Counted from the stretch's first letter, positions 1 through 10,884 are shown. The stretch is 64,000 nt of DNA from Sulfidibacter corallicola (GCF_017498545.1 NZ_CP071793.1:2108001-2172000); one strand, 5' to 3'. The notes: generated by a model not told the origin, from the sequence alone. A program made the numbers and translations.

Positions 1-3000
1 GCGGATCTGGGTCTGGTTGCCGCCCGCGTCGTAGGCCATCTGGAAGCTGGGCCCCTGCGCGATGTCGATCAGGGTGACCTGACCGTCTTCGTAGCCGTAC
101 GACATCGTCACGCCATTGGGGTCGGTGTAGCTTTGGACCCGGTTGGGATCGGCCAGTCCTTCCTGTTGGCGCAGGTCCGCCAAATCGGGGTAGGTCCAGC
201 TTCCCCAGGCGACCCCGTCGCGTGTCAGGCTCGTCAGGCGGCCCTCGGCGTCGTACCCGTAGACGTAGACTTCCTCGCTGCCCGGCTCGCCCGCCGTGAT
301 CTGTTCCAACCGACCCTGGCCGTACTGGTAGCTTCGCAGCAGGACTCCGCCGATCGTCACGCGGGTCATCCGGCCCAGGCCGTCGTAGCCGTATTCCTTG
401 GTGGCCAGGCCCGGGTAGGTCACCTGTGACAGCCGGCCCTCGGCGTCGACGTCGGCCGTGACCCCGCCCGGCAGGTTGACGGTCGCGCTGTCGCCGCTGC
501 CGAAGACCTGCAGCGGTTGGCCGTTGCCCACCGTCATGCTCGCCACCGCGCCCCAGCGGTTGTAGCTGTACTCGGTCAGCGGCTGGTTGCCCCGCTTGAG
601 CCCCACCAGGTCGCCGTGGGCGTTGTAGTGCATCTGCGTCGGCAGTCCGCCCTTGCGGGTCAGGGTCGCGCAGCTCGGCCGGCCGCCCGGATGGTACTGG
701 ACCTCGATTCGCGCCACGTCGCCGATCTCGATGGTCTGCGGCTGCCCCAACGGGCTCCAGTTGCTGAAGTTCAGGTCGTGGCGGCCGCCCGTGATCGACG
801 CCAGCCCCTGGCTCTCCTCGCTGTAGGCGAAGTCGTAGACCCGGTCGGGGGTGCGGACCTCGTCGACCCGGCCCAGCGCGTCGCGGACCCACTCGCGCGT
901 GGTCACGCCGTTGTCGCGAAACGCCCGCGGCTGGCCGAAGCCGTTCAGCTCCAGCTCGCGCTCCGCGCCGTCGGGCAACGTCGCCCGGACCCGGCGGCCG
1001 AAGCGCTCGGGATCGACTTGGGTGCGGTTGCTCTCGAAGTCGTCGACCGTTCGGACCTGGCCGGTCTCGGCGTCGCGCCGGACCCGCATGGTCTTGCCGT
1101 TGCGGCTGACGTCGACCCCAGCCGACGCGTTGGCGATGTGCCGCGTGACCTCGGTGGTCGCGCCCAGCCAGGAGGTGCCGCGTTCGGTCAGCAGCGACAT
1201 GCCCGCCTGGCCCTCCCGCTCGCGGCTGAACAGGGTCAACGTCTCGTTGCCGGAACGGTTGGGCTCGGTGGTGGTCACCGCGCGCAGGGTGTCCTGCCAG
1301 TCGTCGTAGCTGCGCTGGGTGCTGAGGCCGCGGGTGTCGGTCGTGCCCGTGGGCCGCCAGCGCCCGTCGTAGCCGTCGACCGACCAGTCCTGCCCGTGGG
1401 CGTTGGTCCCACCCGTGACGCGGTTGTAGCGGTCGTACGTGAAGGCCACGGACGTGGCCGCCTGGGCCCGTTTCGCCTGGCCGTCACCCAGCGTCGAGGC
1501 GACCGTCATCTGGGTCGGCATGCCCGCGCTGTTGAACGCGTCGGCGGTCACCTCGATCGGGCCCGAGCCGGCCTTGACCACGGCGCCCCGTCCGTTGACC
1601 TCGGCCGTGGTGGTCACGGTGTGACCTTCGCTCTTCTCCTCGGTCACCACGCGCAGCCGTCGCGGGCTGCCGGCAACCGTGGTGGCAGTCTCGGTTTCGC
1701 GCGCCTTGTCGACGCCGCTGCCGGACACCGTGGTGGTCACCGTCTGCCCGGCCGGGTCGGACCAGCGCGTCACGGTCGTGACGTCCTTGAACCCGTCCGC
1801 CACGGTGATCTTGCCCTTTTCATAGGTGATCACGATGGCGGGCTCGGCGACGTCTTCCCCCGACCCGTCGGCCTTGGCCGGGTCCTCGGGGAGCTTCTCG
1901 ACGCGGGTCGCTCGACCGAAGACGTCGTAGGCGATGCGCACCCTGCCGACATCGGCCATCTGGGTTTCCACGACGCGGCCGAGCGCGTCGGTCACCAGGT
2001 GCTCCGCGTGGGATTCCCCCTCGGCTTGAACCGTCATCCCCTGGATGACCGGACCTTCCCCGCCCTGCACGACGTTGTAGGTGGTCGTGACACTGCTGCC
2101 CGCCTGGCCGGTGACGATCCGCGTCGGCAGGGACGTGGTCCCGAAATACGCGTAGGTTTCGGTCTGGCCGGTTTGGGTGTCGGTGGTGCGCGCCAACCGG
2201 CCTAACGCGTCATAGGTATAGGCCTGGTTGCGGGGGTCCGGCGCGGTTCGACGTTCCGCCGTGACCCGGCCCCAGATGTCGTAGTCGGTCTCGGTGGTGA
2301 CCTCGATGCTTTGGTCCACGACCGCCACCCGCGGCCCCTGACCCGCAACGACCTCGTAGTCGAGGTTCAGCGTGCGGCCCAGTGTGACGTCGGTCGCGGT
2401 GTCGAGCCGGCCCAAGCCGTCGTAGGTGAACCGGTTCGTGACGTCGAGGTGGGTTTCCTCGGTCACGTCGCCGAACGGGTTGAGGCGACGCTCGGTCATG
2501 GCCTTGCCACTCCCGGGCAGGTTCAGGGTCCGCACGCTGAAGGAATCCGCGTCCAGGTCCTTGCCGCTGGGGCGGTAGTGGACCGAAGCGGTCCCGCCCT
2601 GGATTCGGCCCACGAGATCTTCTGTTCGGATGGGCACGCCGCTGGTGCTGAAGAAGGTGGTGTGGGTCGCGCTGGTGCCGCCCTCGCCCGAGGCGGTGGC
2701 GTCGGAGACCCGCAGGAACGCCTGCGTCACGTCGTAGCGCAGGGTGCCGCCCACGGCGTCGGTCGTGGTGGCGGGCGTCTCGATCCACCAGGGCATGGCT
2801 TGGTAGGTCCAGCTCTGGCTGGCGCCGTGGATCTGGTGGGCGGTCAGGCGGCCCAAGCCGTCGTAGTCGAAGGTCTGATCGCCGAAGCCGTCGCCCGTCA
2901 GCAGCCACTGGTGGATGGGCAGGATCGAGCCCCCCATCGCCACGGCCGTGCCGCCCTGATCGGGATCGAAGCGGAACCCGTCCAGCTTGCGCCGTTCCCA

Positions 3001-6000
3001 GGTTCGCGAGAAGGTGTGGGTTGCGTCGACCCCTGCGAAGGTGTAGCCCGAGGACAACCGCGTCCCGCCCACCGTGGCGAAGGTCCGACCCAGTTCCGGC
3101 ACCTCGCCGCAGCCCGGCAGGGCCACCGACACGACGCGGCCGCTCGTCCCGTCGCGGGTGACGTCGAGACTCTGGAGGCAGTAGCCGTCGCCCAGGTGCG
3201 ATGCGGCCAGGCTGTTCTCCGGGTACTGGGCTTCGAAGACCACGTCATCGTCGCCCGCGTGCAGCGCCTCGACCTTGACCAACCGCCGCAGTTTGAGCTG
3301 GCCCACTTCGGCCACGGGTTCGCTCCAGGTCAAAGTGTAGCCGCGCGGTGTCCCGCCGCCGCTGGTGGTTTGGTTCAGTTCCACCCGGGCCAGGTAGCCG
3401 TCGTCCGTGTAGGCGTAGGTGCCCCGGATGCTGCGGGTCTGCATCGTCTGGGTCTCGATCACGGTGCCGACCGGGTTCATCTTCCAGGTCCGGTCGACGG
3501 TGCGCCGGCCGCCGCGGTCGTTGGGCGCGTCCCACAGCTCGGTGGGGAAGCGGGCCGCGTCCTCCGCCCCCATCCGGTTCTTCCAGGGGTAGTCGACCCG
3601 CTCGGTCAACTGGACCTCGCCGTAGAGCGCGCCCGGCGCCTGCATCGAGCCCGGGAAGCGCATCAGCGGGAAGCGGAGCCGGTCGGTTTCGTCGCTCGCG
3701 CGGGTCTTCTCGTTGATCTGGCCCAGCAGGTCGCGGTACTCGGGCCAACGCAGTTTGCTGCGGAGCTTGTAGACGACGTTGCCGCGGTGGATCAGGTGCC
3801 AAGGGCCGCGGTCCGGGAAGCGGCGCACCTGGCTGAGGGCGTCGTTGCGCACCCCGACCTGGTCCCCCTCCTCGGCGAGGCCGGCCTGGATCTGGAACTG
3901 GCCCGGTTGCTCGAAGATCAGCCGCTGGTGGACCTTGGCGCCCGTGAAGTCGCGGGCGATGGTCCCCTCGGATTTGGTGGCCGTACCGCCTTCACCCGGC
4001 TCCGGGGCGGCGCCGTCGACCGCGGCCACGTCCTGCGGCCGCCACCAGACCGGCATGGCCTGGTAGAGCCGCGCGCCGTCCAGCATGCCGACCCCGTACG
4101 GCCCGCTGCCGAAGGCGTAGTCGCGGTGGAAACTGCGGCGCCAGCTCAGGTCGAGCCGGGCATCGCGGGCGCTCACGGCGAGGTCGGTCTGGTGCAGTTC
4201 GGGCGAACCGGCCAGCAGGTCGAGGCCGCCGTGGAAGCGGAGGTCGTCCACGTAGCGGGTCGGCACGCTGTGCCAGGCCACCAGGAACGGCAGGGTCCGC
4301 TGCATCACGGTGGTGCCCTGGCGGGTGAGGGTCAAGGCCACCTCGCCCTTCAGGAACCCGTGCTCGCGCAGGGCCTTGGCCTGGTTCTGGATCGCAACGT
4401 TCAGCTTCCGGGTGTCGAAGCCCACCAGCGTCCGAGCCTTCGCGTCCTTGACCTCGTGGACCACCTCGGCCGCGCCGGACTCGCCTTCGAGGCGGTAGGT
4501 CAGCTTCAGGCTCTCCTGGGCGAAGACCTCGACCTCGAAGGTGCCCATCTCAACCGTGAAGGCCAGTTCGGTCTGGGCCTCGCCCGTTCCGCCAGCCGGC
4601 ACTTCGCCCTCGACAGCCAGGTCGGTGGCGTAGAGCACGCCGTAGGGCTGGTGGGTCAGCATGCCCTGCGGGTCGCGGATCCGGCCGCTCGTGTCGTGCC
4701 GCGCCGTGCCGGCCTGCCAGCGGGCCAGGTCGTAGGTCAGCCAGCCGAAGGTCCGGTAGGGGTTGCTCGCCAGCGGCAGGCGGCGCAGGCGCTCGTCCGA
4801 CAGGCTCCAGTAGAGCGCGCCGTCGTGCATGAACAACTGGCGCCCCACCGGGGCTTGGTCCGCGTCACCGTCGATCCAGGTCAGGAACATCTCCTCCGCG
4901 AACGCCTGGTCGAGGGTCCATTGGCTGACACCTTGCGCCCGGCCTCGGGCGTAGAGCGCGCGCAGGTCCAGCACGCCGACGCCCACCTCTTCGTTGCCGA
5001 TTCGGGTCCGCACCGCCACCAGGCCGTGGGCGCGGTCGGCGGCCAGGCCCAGGAACCCGCCAGGCAGGTGCAGGGTGAAGCGCGGCGGGGTATCCTGGTC
5101 GAGGTCGGCCTTCTCGGGGACTTCATATATATAGAGGGAACCGTCCTGGTCGAGGCCGCGCTCGCCGAAGATCGCGATGTCGCGGGTCAGCGTCTCGCCC
5201 AGGGCGGTCTGGGTCGGGAAGGCCTCGACCACGGCGCAGCGCAGGCGGGAGACGCCGAAGCGGCCCGGCTCGCCTGGCCCGATCTGGGTGCCGGCGCGGT
5301 GGGGCCAGACGGTTTTGGCCAGGGCGCGGCGGTCGTAGGGCGGATGGTCGGGTGGCAGCAGGTCGGATGCCTGGGGCACGATCGCGTTCAGGCCCGGGAA
5401 GCCGAAGGCGGCCGCGGCGAAGGCCGGGACCAGCCCGTCCTCGGTTTGGTGAAGGAAGGGCGCGAGGCGGACCACCCCGCGCGGGTTGGCGTAGTGACCC
5501 ACCGGCTTGGTTTGCTGCCAGGCATGGAGGTGGCGGCCGTCGCCCAGGCTGTCCTGAAGCGTGGTGGGGTCGACGTTGGCGAGCCGTTCCAGGTACTGAC
5601 GCACGTCGTGGACCGTGGCCGTGCCGACCGGGCCGGCCTCGGTCAGGTCGAAGTCACCCAGGATCAGGTAGGGCCCGATCGCGGCGAACCCGCCCTGGGT
5701 CCCGGTGGTCGGCACGCGGAAGTGGCCCTTCTCCTCGAAGGTGGCCCCGTCGTAGTGCAGGAACATCAGGACGTAGCTGTGCTGGGCGAACGAGTAGTAC
5801 TGCACGACCAGTAGGGTCCCGGCAGGCAGGGCCCGCAACCGCTCGCGGTTGTCGCGTTCGATGGCGAAGACCTCGGCGCCGGGCACCGCGGCCAGTGCCT
5901 CCTTGGTGATCAGGACCAGCTTGGGGGCCAGCATGCCCGGGGCCCGAATCGCCTTGCGGTACTCGGTGAGCAGGCGCGGCTCGCTGTGGCGGGTGTCGGT

Positions 6001-9000
6001 GTCGTAGACGCGCAGCTTGAAACCGGAGGCGATGCCGTCCGGGTTCGTGATCCCGTCCAGGCCCACCAGCAGGTTGCGCAGCCCGGCGTAGGCGCGCAGG
6101 TCGCCCGTCTCCGGCACCACCGTCTGGGGCTTGCTGGTCTGGGTTCGGAATTGGATGCGATAGTGATCCTTGGCTGGCTCGGTGCCCGAGGCTTTGGTGT
6201 CCGCCGGCTGCAGCAGGGTGCGGTTCTCCTGGTCGCGGACGCCGCGCACGTCGAGCGTGTAGACCGTGTCGAGCTTGAGCGCTTCGGTCGGTTGGACCGT
6301 GAGCAAGCGGACCTCGGTCGCGGCTTCGACCGGCAGGCCGTTGGCGTCGAAGAATGCCAGCGTGACCGGGTCGCCACCGTCGGGGGTCAGGGTCACGGTG
6401 GCCGGGCCCACGTCGCGGACCGGTTCGCTGAATTCGAGGTAGAGCGGGTCGGCGATCAGGACGTCGGTGCCCCTGTCCTGGGGCGTGCTGGCGAGCACGG
6501 CCGGCGCGACGTTGGGGATGCCCGCCGCCTGGTCGGGTCGAACCAGCCAGACCCGCTTGTAGACGTCCTGGCTCTGGTCGAAACCGTCCACCACGGTCAG
6601 GGCGACGTCGAGCTTGCGTTCGGTGCCGTAGGCGGTGGCGGGCAGCAGGACGGTGATCGCGTCGTGGCGGGTGTCGCGGGTGACGGTCTCTTCCCAGCCC
6701 ACCTCGGGGATTTTGGCCACGGCGTGTTTCAGGGGCTGATCGGCCTTGATGGTCACCTGGATCTGGGGGGTTTTGCCTTCGGTTTGGCCGGGATCGAGCA
6801 ACAGCTTCCCGGTCTGCCGGAAGGTCTCGGTCAGGCCGGCGTGGACCACGGGCTCGTCACCGTCCAGGGTCACGACCTGCCAATCGAGTTCCAGCTCGGC
6901 GTCGCTGCCGGCGCCGCCTTGCTTGGGCCAGCGCAGCCAGGCCGTGGCTCGGTAGGCGCGAGAACCGGCCAGCAAGTACGAGGCACTGGAAGGGCGCAGC
7001 TCGAGCAAGGTGAGCCGGTGGGTGACCGGGTCCATCGCCAGGATGGTGGGCTGGCCGGGGTCGGGCTCGGCGAGGAAGTCGCCGTCGGCCAGCGGGCCGG
7101 TGAGGCCAAGGGGCTTGAAGAAGGCGTTCTCGCCGTCGCCGAAGCGTTGGTAGAAGTAGACGTTCTGGCAGGGATAGAAAGGTGTGGTCCCGCGGGTATA
7201 GAGGCTTGGGTTGTACCAGCTCGGCGGCGGCTCGACCCACATCAGGTTGCCGTAGTCGTCCCTGACGTCCTTTCGGACGTCCTGGCGCAAGCTCTGGCCG
7301 AAGATGAAGCTGGTGCTGTCGGTGTGGAACAGGCCGTAGAGGTGGGCGTAGGCCTGGCCCAGCGAGGCGGCGATGCGGCCGCCGAACCGCTTGGTTCGGG
7401 TCCGTTTGGTCGTGCTGCCGAGCTGGCCGTCGCGGACGGCGACGGCATCGGCCAACGTGGCGAAGGTGTGGGGCGTCATCGTCTCCGGTTCGAGCGGGTT
7501 GGCCGGGAACGGGACTTCGGGCTGCAGCGCCACGAACGAGAGCATGGCGGTCCCGATGGTGGCGGGGTCGAGGTCGAGTTGGAACCGGCCGGCAAGGCGG
7601 GGCACGGGCCCACCGTCGAGCGGGATGATGCGCAGCCCGCCGTAGAAGGTGCCGAAGGGGTCGTCGCCGTGGCGCGGGACCTTGGCCAGTTCGGCGCGGA
7701 CCTCGGCCTCGTCGGCCAGGGCGAAGCGGACTTCGCGGCCGACGCCGTCCAGCACGCGCTCGACGTGGAGGGTGGTGCCGTCGCCGAGGTCGAGCACGAA
7801 GGGTTGGCCGCCCAGGATGACCTGACCGGGACCCGTGCGGACGCTGTCCAGCTCGATCGAGGCGGTTTGGCCATCGGGCCGGGTGACGGCCACCTGGATC
7901 CGGTCGCCGATCTCGCCCGCGATGCCCCGAAGGTAGTCGCCGCCCAGCATGGTGTCGGTCACGGTGGCGGCGGTGTGGCGGTTGATCAGGCGGATCTGGC
8001 TGCGGGCCGGGTAGGTGTCGGCCGGCGCGTGGACGACGAGGTCGTCGCCGCTGGCGGTGAGGTAGAACCGTTTGAGGTCGAGGGTGCCGACGGCACTGCG
8101 GTCGGCGGTCCGGTAGCTGAACGACGCAGCCGAAACCAGCGGGTGGCCGTGTTGGCTGAGCAGACCGGTGCCGACGGTGACGGTGTACTCGGTGTCGTCG
8201 GAGAGCGGAGCCTGGGGGTTGAGGGTCAGGGTCCGGTAGTCGGCCTGGCGCTGGATGCGGAGCGGGACGGTGGTGCCGCCGCCCTGGAGCGTGATCGCCT
8301 GGGCCCAGTCATCGACGCCGCCGCCGAGGGCGTGGGAGAAAGTCAGGCTGGGGATCTCGTGGCGGCTGACGTGGACCTGGTTGGCGGCGGGCCGGTGCTC
8401 GACGAGGCGGAAGTCGGGCGCCTGGAGCGCGAGGTCGAGGCCGTCGCGCAGGTCGTCGGTCGAGGTGTCGGCCAAGTGGAGCTGGGCGGTGCGGGTGGTG
8501 GCGGGGTCGTAGGCGTCCACGGTCTGGGGCTGGTTCCAGCGGGCGACGGCGAAGCGGAAACCGCCATCGGCGGCGCTGGTCGCCCGCCAGGGATGAACCT
8601 CGGTTTGGAGCGCAACACCGGCGACAGGGCTCGCGGCAAAGGTGATCTGGCCGCGCAATTCGGTGATCGGGAACGGCAGGGCCACCAGGGCGTAGGCGCC
8701 GGTAGTGGTGACGTCGACGTCCTCGGGCGCAGCCTGCCAAGCGCCGTCGACGAAGCGGAGCCGGCCGGCGTAGACCCAAGTCTGCGCGTCCTGGCGGCGC
8801 AGCAGGACCAGCGCCTCGCGGTCGCCGTGCTGGAAGCGAATGCTCGGCGAGGTCTCCAGCTCGCGGCCGACGGTGAGCGTGAAGGAGGCGAGCCGCTCGG
8901 CGCCGGCGGGCATCGGAACGTCGGAGAGGTCGGTGAGCCGGGTGCGGACGGCGCGCGGGTCGGCAGGCTGGGGCCCGAAGTCGAGCTGGAGCGGGCCGAG

Positions 9001-10884
9001 GTCGTGCACGGCGTCGTAGCGGAAGCCGCCGAGCGGCGGCGACCCGCCTTCCAGGTAGAACTTGATCGAGGCGGCCCGGGTGTGGCCGCGGCTGATCTCG
9101 CCGCGGGCCTCGATCGGCAGGCGGCCCACCAGCTTGGCGCGGCCGTCGAGCTGGTCGCCGTAGTGGTAGCAGGTCACGTCGAGCAGGTAGTCGGGGAACA
9201 GGTGCTGGCCGTCGAAGGTGGTGTGGTGCTCGCGGGCGCGGAGGCGGGCGAAGGCGCCGGAGGGCTGGTGGCCGTGGGCCAGGAAGCGGAGCTCGGTGCG
9301 CGGCGTGTCGAGCAGCGAGACCATCTTGGGGAAGGCGACGGCGTCCGCAGTATCGGCGCCCGGGATCCAGGCGTGGTTTTGGCGGCTCAGGAGGCTGCCT
9401 ACAGCGGGGGCTTCGTCGACGAAGCGGGTGTCGCGGAGCACGGCGGCGTAGACCCCGTTCCCGGCGGCGGGCCAGGTGGCGTCGATGCGGGTCCCGCCGG
9501 CGGTCAGCCGCTCGGAGACGCGCCAGCCGTCGCCGTCCTGGCGCAGGAGCAAGACTTCGGTGGCCGGCGGGAGTTCGCGCGGCGGTCGGCGGAGCTGGGC
9601 CTGGAGCGTGCCGCTCCCGGTGGCGTCGGCCAGTTCGAAGGCGCGCAATGGAGCGTAGCCGAGCGGGAGCAGGACGGGCAGGGCCTGGGTGCGGAGCGGG
9701 GTGACGCGGGCGGTGCCGCTGAAGCCGGAGACGAACTGGAGCCGCAGGAAGGGGTCGTCGAAGACCTGGGCGGTGGAGTGGGGCGGGCCGCGGCGGGTGA
9801 GGCGCAGGTCGAAGAGCCGCGCGCCGCCAGCGGGCGGGACGTCCAGGGTCCGGGCGATGGGGACGTAGGTGGGGTCGGTGACGCGGGCGGTGATGGGTGA
9901 GCCGGCCAGGTAGGCGACGTAGCGGCCGGCGGCGTCGGTGACGGCGGTGGTCGCGGCCGCGGGGCTGGCGAGCTGGACGGTGACGCCCGCCAGCGGGCGA
10001 CTGGTCTCGCTGTCGAGGACCAGGCCGTGCACGAAGTTGGGGTGGGCCACGGGCAGATCACGCTCGAGCTGGGCCTGGTTGCCGTAGACGTCGCGGACCT
10101 CGATGCGGAGCTGGTGACCGGCGCGGCTGCCGTCGTCCTGAAAGGTTTGCTGCAGGGTGCTGCCGTCGCTGGCTTCGCGTACCAGGTCGGCGTTCCAGTA
10201 GACCCGAACCGAGACGATCTCGCTGGCGGGCTCGAAGGACACGGCGATGTCGAAACTGCCGCGGGCGTCGACGGAACTGGGCGCGGTGAGGTCGATCGTG
10301 GGCGGATCGGTTTTGTGGTGCACGGTCAGCGATTGCTCAGCGGTGTTGCCGGCGGCGTCGGTGAGGGTGTAGTGGAAGGTGTTGGCGCCGGGCTGGAGGG
10401 GGACGTCGCGGTCGTAGAAACGGCCGCCGAGGACGGTGACGGACTGGCCGTCGCGGGTGAGGCTGACCGGTTTCGACAGGGCGTCGCCGGCCTCGCCGAT
10501 GATGTGGAGGCTGGTCCGGTTGGTGCGCAGGTCGGGCAGCGGCTCGGAGATGGCGAGAACCGGTGCGACGGTGTCGCGGAAGAGATCGCGTTTGAGGCGG
10601 GCTTCGGGCAGGCCGTCCACGGTGGCGATGAGGAAAAAGGTGTTGAGGCCTTCGGTGAGGGTGACGTCGTGACTGAAACGGCCATTGCCGTCGACGGCCA
10701 GGGCGGCACCGTCGAGCGAAAGGCTGGCCTCGACGGGGGTGACGGTGCCGGAAAGGGTGGCGGTGGCCGCGGTGCGGAAGCGGGGAGTGTCGTCGAGCGC
10801 GATGGTGATGGTTTCCTGCGCGAAGGCGGCCCAGGCGGGGCCGAGGAGGAGCAGGAGACCCGAAATCAATCGCTTGGCAAACAT
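1..10884 (-). CDS. Giant secreted RHS/YD-repeat protein (C-terminus beyond left edge)
   Basis: One uninterrupted reading frame of 3,628 codons runs from an ATG at 10884 to the left edge. A GAGG ribosome-binding site lies 8 bases before the ATG. Residues 1-22 are a Sec signal peptide ending AFA. The first ~2,200 residues are beta-sandwich material: Ig-like repeats (23-280), carboxypeptidase-regulatory-like segments near 285-340 and 735-780, and SbsA-type Ig domains near 822-908 and 1455-1552. An RHS-type core begins near 2240 (motif SWRRSFHRDYAFGSGPYG). YD repeats such as YDGLGRLTAHQ, YDALGRLARTT and YGYDAEGRLTS start near 2670 and continue to the edge. The usual RHS toxin or variable tip would lie outside the window, so the cargo cannot be judged. 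RHS/YD proteins form shells around a C-terminal toxin or act as surface adhesins; the signal peptide argues for export by Sec and against a T6SS effector. Family is certain, role unknown. Confidence 0.9.
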   Translation of the reverse strand, partial: MFAKRLISGLLLLLGPAWAAFAQETITIALDDTPRFRTAATATLSGTVTPVEASLSLDGAALAVDGNGRFSHDVTLTEGLNTFFLIATVDGLPEARLKRDLFRDTVAPVLAISEPLPDLRTNRTSLHIIGEAGDALSKPVSLTRDGQSVTVLGGRFYDRDVPLQPGANTFHYTLTDAAGNTAEQSLTVHHKTDPPTIDLTAPSSVDARGSFDIAVSFEPASEIVSVRVYWNADLVREASDGSTLQQTFQDDGSRAGHQLRIEVRDVYGNQAQLERDLPVAHPNFVHGLVLDSETSRPLAGVTVQLASPAAATTAVTDAAGRYVAYLAGSPITARVTDPTYVPIARTLDVPPAGGARLFDLRLTRRGPPHSTAQVFDDPFLRLQFVSGFSGTARVTPLRTQALPVLLPLGYAPLRAFELADATGSGTLQAQLRRPPRELPPATEVLLLRQDGDGWRVSERLTAGGTRIDATWPAAGNGVYAAVLRDTRFVDEAPAVGSLLSRQNHAWIPGADTADAVAFPKMVSLLDTPRTELRFLAHGHQPSGAFARLRAREHHTTFDGQHLFPDYLLDVTCYHYGDQLDGRAKLVGRLPIEARGEISRGHTRAASIKFYLEGGSPPLGGFRYDAVHDLGPLQLDFGPQPADPRAVRTRLTDLSDVPMPAGAERLASFTLTVGRELETSPSIRFQHGDREALVLLRRQDAQTWVYAGRLRFVDGAWQAAPEDVDVTTTGAYALVALPFPITELRGQITFAASPVAGVALQTEVHPWRATSAADGGFRFAVARWNQPQTVDAYDPATTRTAQLHLADTSTDDLRDGLDLALQAPDFRLVEHRPAANQVHVSRHEIPSLTFSHALGGGVDDWAQAITLQGGGTTVPLRIQRQADYRTLTLNPQAPLSDDTEYTVTVGTGLLSQHGHPLVSAASFSYRTADRSAVGTLDLKRFYLTASGDDLVVHAPADTYPARSQIRLINRHTAATVTDTMLGGDYLRGIAGEIGDRIQVAVTRPDGQTASIELDSVRTGPGQVILGGQPFVLDLGDGTTLHVERVLDGVGREVRFALADEAEVRAELAKVPRHGDDPFGTFYGGLRIIPLDGGPVPRLAGRFQLDLDPATIGTAMLSFVALQPEVPFPANPLEPETMTPHTFATLADAVAVRDGQLGSTTKRTRTKRFGGRIAASLGQAYAHLYGLFHTDSTSFIFGQSLRQDVRKDVRDDYGNLMWVEPPPSWYNPSLYTRGTTPFYPCQNVYFYQRFGDGENAFFKPLGLTGPLADGDFLAEPDPGQPTILAMDPVTHRLTLLELRPSSASYLLAGSRAYRATAWLRWPKQGGAGSDAELELDWQVVTLDGDEPVVHAGLTETFRQTGKLLLDPGQTEGKTPQIQVTIKADQPLKHAVAKIPEVGWEETVTRDTRHDAITVLLPATAYGTERKLDVALTVVDGFDQSQDVYKRVWLVRPDQAAGIPNVAPAVLASTPQDRGTDVLIADPLYLEFSEPVRDVGPATVTLTPDGGDPVTLAFFDANGLPVEAATEVRLLTVQPTEALKLDTVYTLDVRGVRDQENRTLLQPADTKASGTEPAKDHYRIQFRTQTSKPQTVVPETGDLRAYAGLRNLLVGLDGITNPDGIASGFKLRVYDTDTRHSEPRLLTEYRKAIRAPGMLAPKLVLITKEALAAVPGAEVFAIERDNRERLRALPAGTLLVVQYYSFAQHSYVLMFLHYDGATFEEKGHFRVPTTGTQGGFAAIGPYLILGDFDLTEAGPVGTATVHDVRQYLERLANVDPTTLQDSLGDGRHLHAWQQTKPVGHYANPRGVVRLAPFLHQTEDGLVPAFAAAAFGFPGLNAIVPQASDLLPPDHPPYDRRALAKTVWPHRAGTQIGPGEPGRFGVSRLRCAVVEAFPTQTALGETLTRDIAIFGERGLDQDGSLYIYEVPEKADLDQDTPPRFTLHLPGGFLGLAADRAHGLVAVRTRIGNEEVGVGVLDLRALYARGRAQGVSQWTLDQAFAEEMFLTWIDGDADQAPVGRQLFMHDGALYWSLSDERLRRLPLASNPYRTFGWLTYDLARWQAGTARHDTSGRIRDPQGMLTHQPYGVLYATDLAVEGEVPAGGTGEAQTELAFTVEMGTFEVEVFAQESLKLTYRLEGESGAAEVVHEVKDAKARTLVGFDTRKLNVAIQNQAKALREHGFLKGEVALTLTRQGTTVMQRTLPFLVAWHSVPTRYVDDLRFHGGLDLLAGSPELHQTDLAVSARDARLDLSWRRSFHRDYAFGSGPYGVGMLDGARLYQAMPVWWRPQDVAAVDGAAPEPGEGGTATKSEGTIARDFTGAKVHQRLIFEQPGQFQIQAGLAEEGDQVGVRNDALSQVRRFPDRGPWHLIHRGNVVYKLRSKLRWPEYRDLLGQINEKTRASDETDRLRFPLMRFPGSMQAPGALYGEVQLTERVDYPWKNRMGAEDAARFPTELWDAPNDRGGRRTVDRTWKMNPVGTVIETQTMQTRSIRGTYAYTDDGYLARVELNQTTSGGGTPRGYTLTWSEPVAEVGQLKLRRLVKVEALHAGDDDVVFEAQYPENSLAASHLGDGYCLQSLDVTRDGTSGRVVSVALPGCGEVPELGRTFATVGGTRLSSGYTFAGVDATHTFSRTWERRKLDGFRFDPDQGGTAVAMGGSILPIHQWLLTGDGFGDQTFDYDGLGRLTAHQIHGASQSWTYQAMPWWIETPATTTDAVGGTLRYDVTQAFLRVSDATASGEGGTSATHTTFFSTSGVPIRTEDLVGRIQGGTASVHYRPSGKDLDADSFSVRTLNLPGSGKAMTERRLNPFGDVTEETHLDVTNRFTYDGLGRLDTATDVTLGRTLNLDYEVVAGQGPRVAVVDQSIEVTTETDYDIWGRVTAERRTAPDPRNQAYTYDALGRLARTTDTQTGQTETYAYFGTTSLPTRIVTGQAGSSVTTTYNVVQGGEGPVIQGMTVQAEGESHAEHLVTDALGRVVETQMADVGRVRIAYDVFGRATRVEKLPEDPAKADGSGEDVAEPAIVITYEKGKITVADGFKDVTTVTRWSDPAGQTVTTTVSGSGVDKARETETATTVAGSPRRLRVVTEEKSEGHTVTTTAEVNGRGAVVKAGSGPIEVTADAFNSAGMPTQMTVASTLGDGQAKRAQAATSVAFTYDRYNRVTGGTNAHGQDWSVDGYDGRWRPTGTTDTRGLSTQRSYDDWQDTLRAVTTTEPNRSGNETLTLFSREREGQAGMSLLTERGTSWLGATTEVTRHIANASAGVDVSRNGKTMRVRRDAETGQVRTVDDFESNRTQVDPERFGRRVRATLPDGAERELELNGFGQPRAFRDNGVTTREWVRDALGRVDEVRTPDRVYDFAYSEESQGLASITGGRHDLNFSNWSPLGQPQTIEIGDVARIEVQYHPGGRPSCATLTRKGGLPTQMHYNAHGDLVGLKRGNQPLTEYSYNRWGAVASMTVGNGQPLQVFGSGDSATVNLPGGVTADVDAEGRLSQVTYPGLATKEYGYDGLGRMTRVTIGGVLLRSYQYGQGRLEQITAGEPGSEEVYVYGYDAEGRLTSLTRDGVAWGSWTYPDLADLRQQEGLADPNRVQSYTDPNGVTMSYGYEDGQVTLIDIAQGPSFQMAYDAGGNQTQIR

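Noticed and set aside
517..9900. Very long plus-strand open frames (562, 1,167 and 1,304 codons) opposite the RHS gene.
   Set aside because: They are low-complexity Gly/Val/Arg/Ala translations with no domain. The minus-strand frame gives clear signal peptide, Ig-like and YD motifs. High GC content keeps the antisense frame open.
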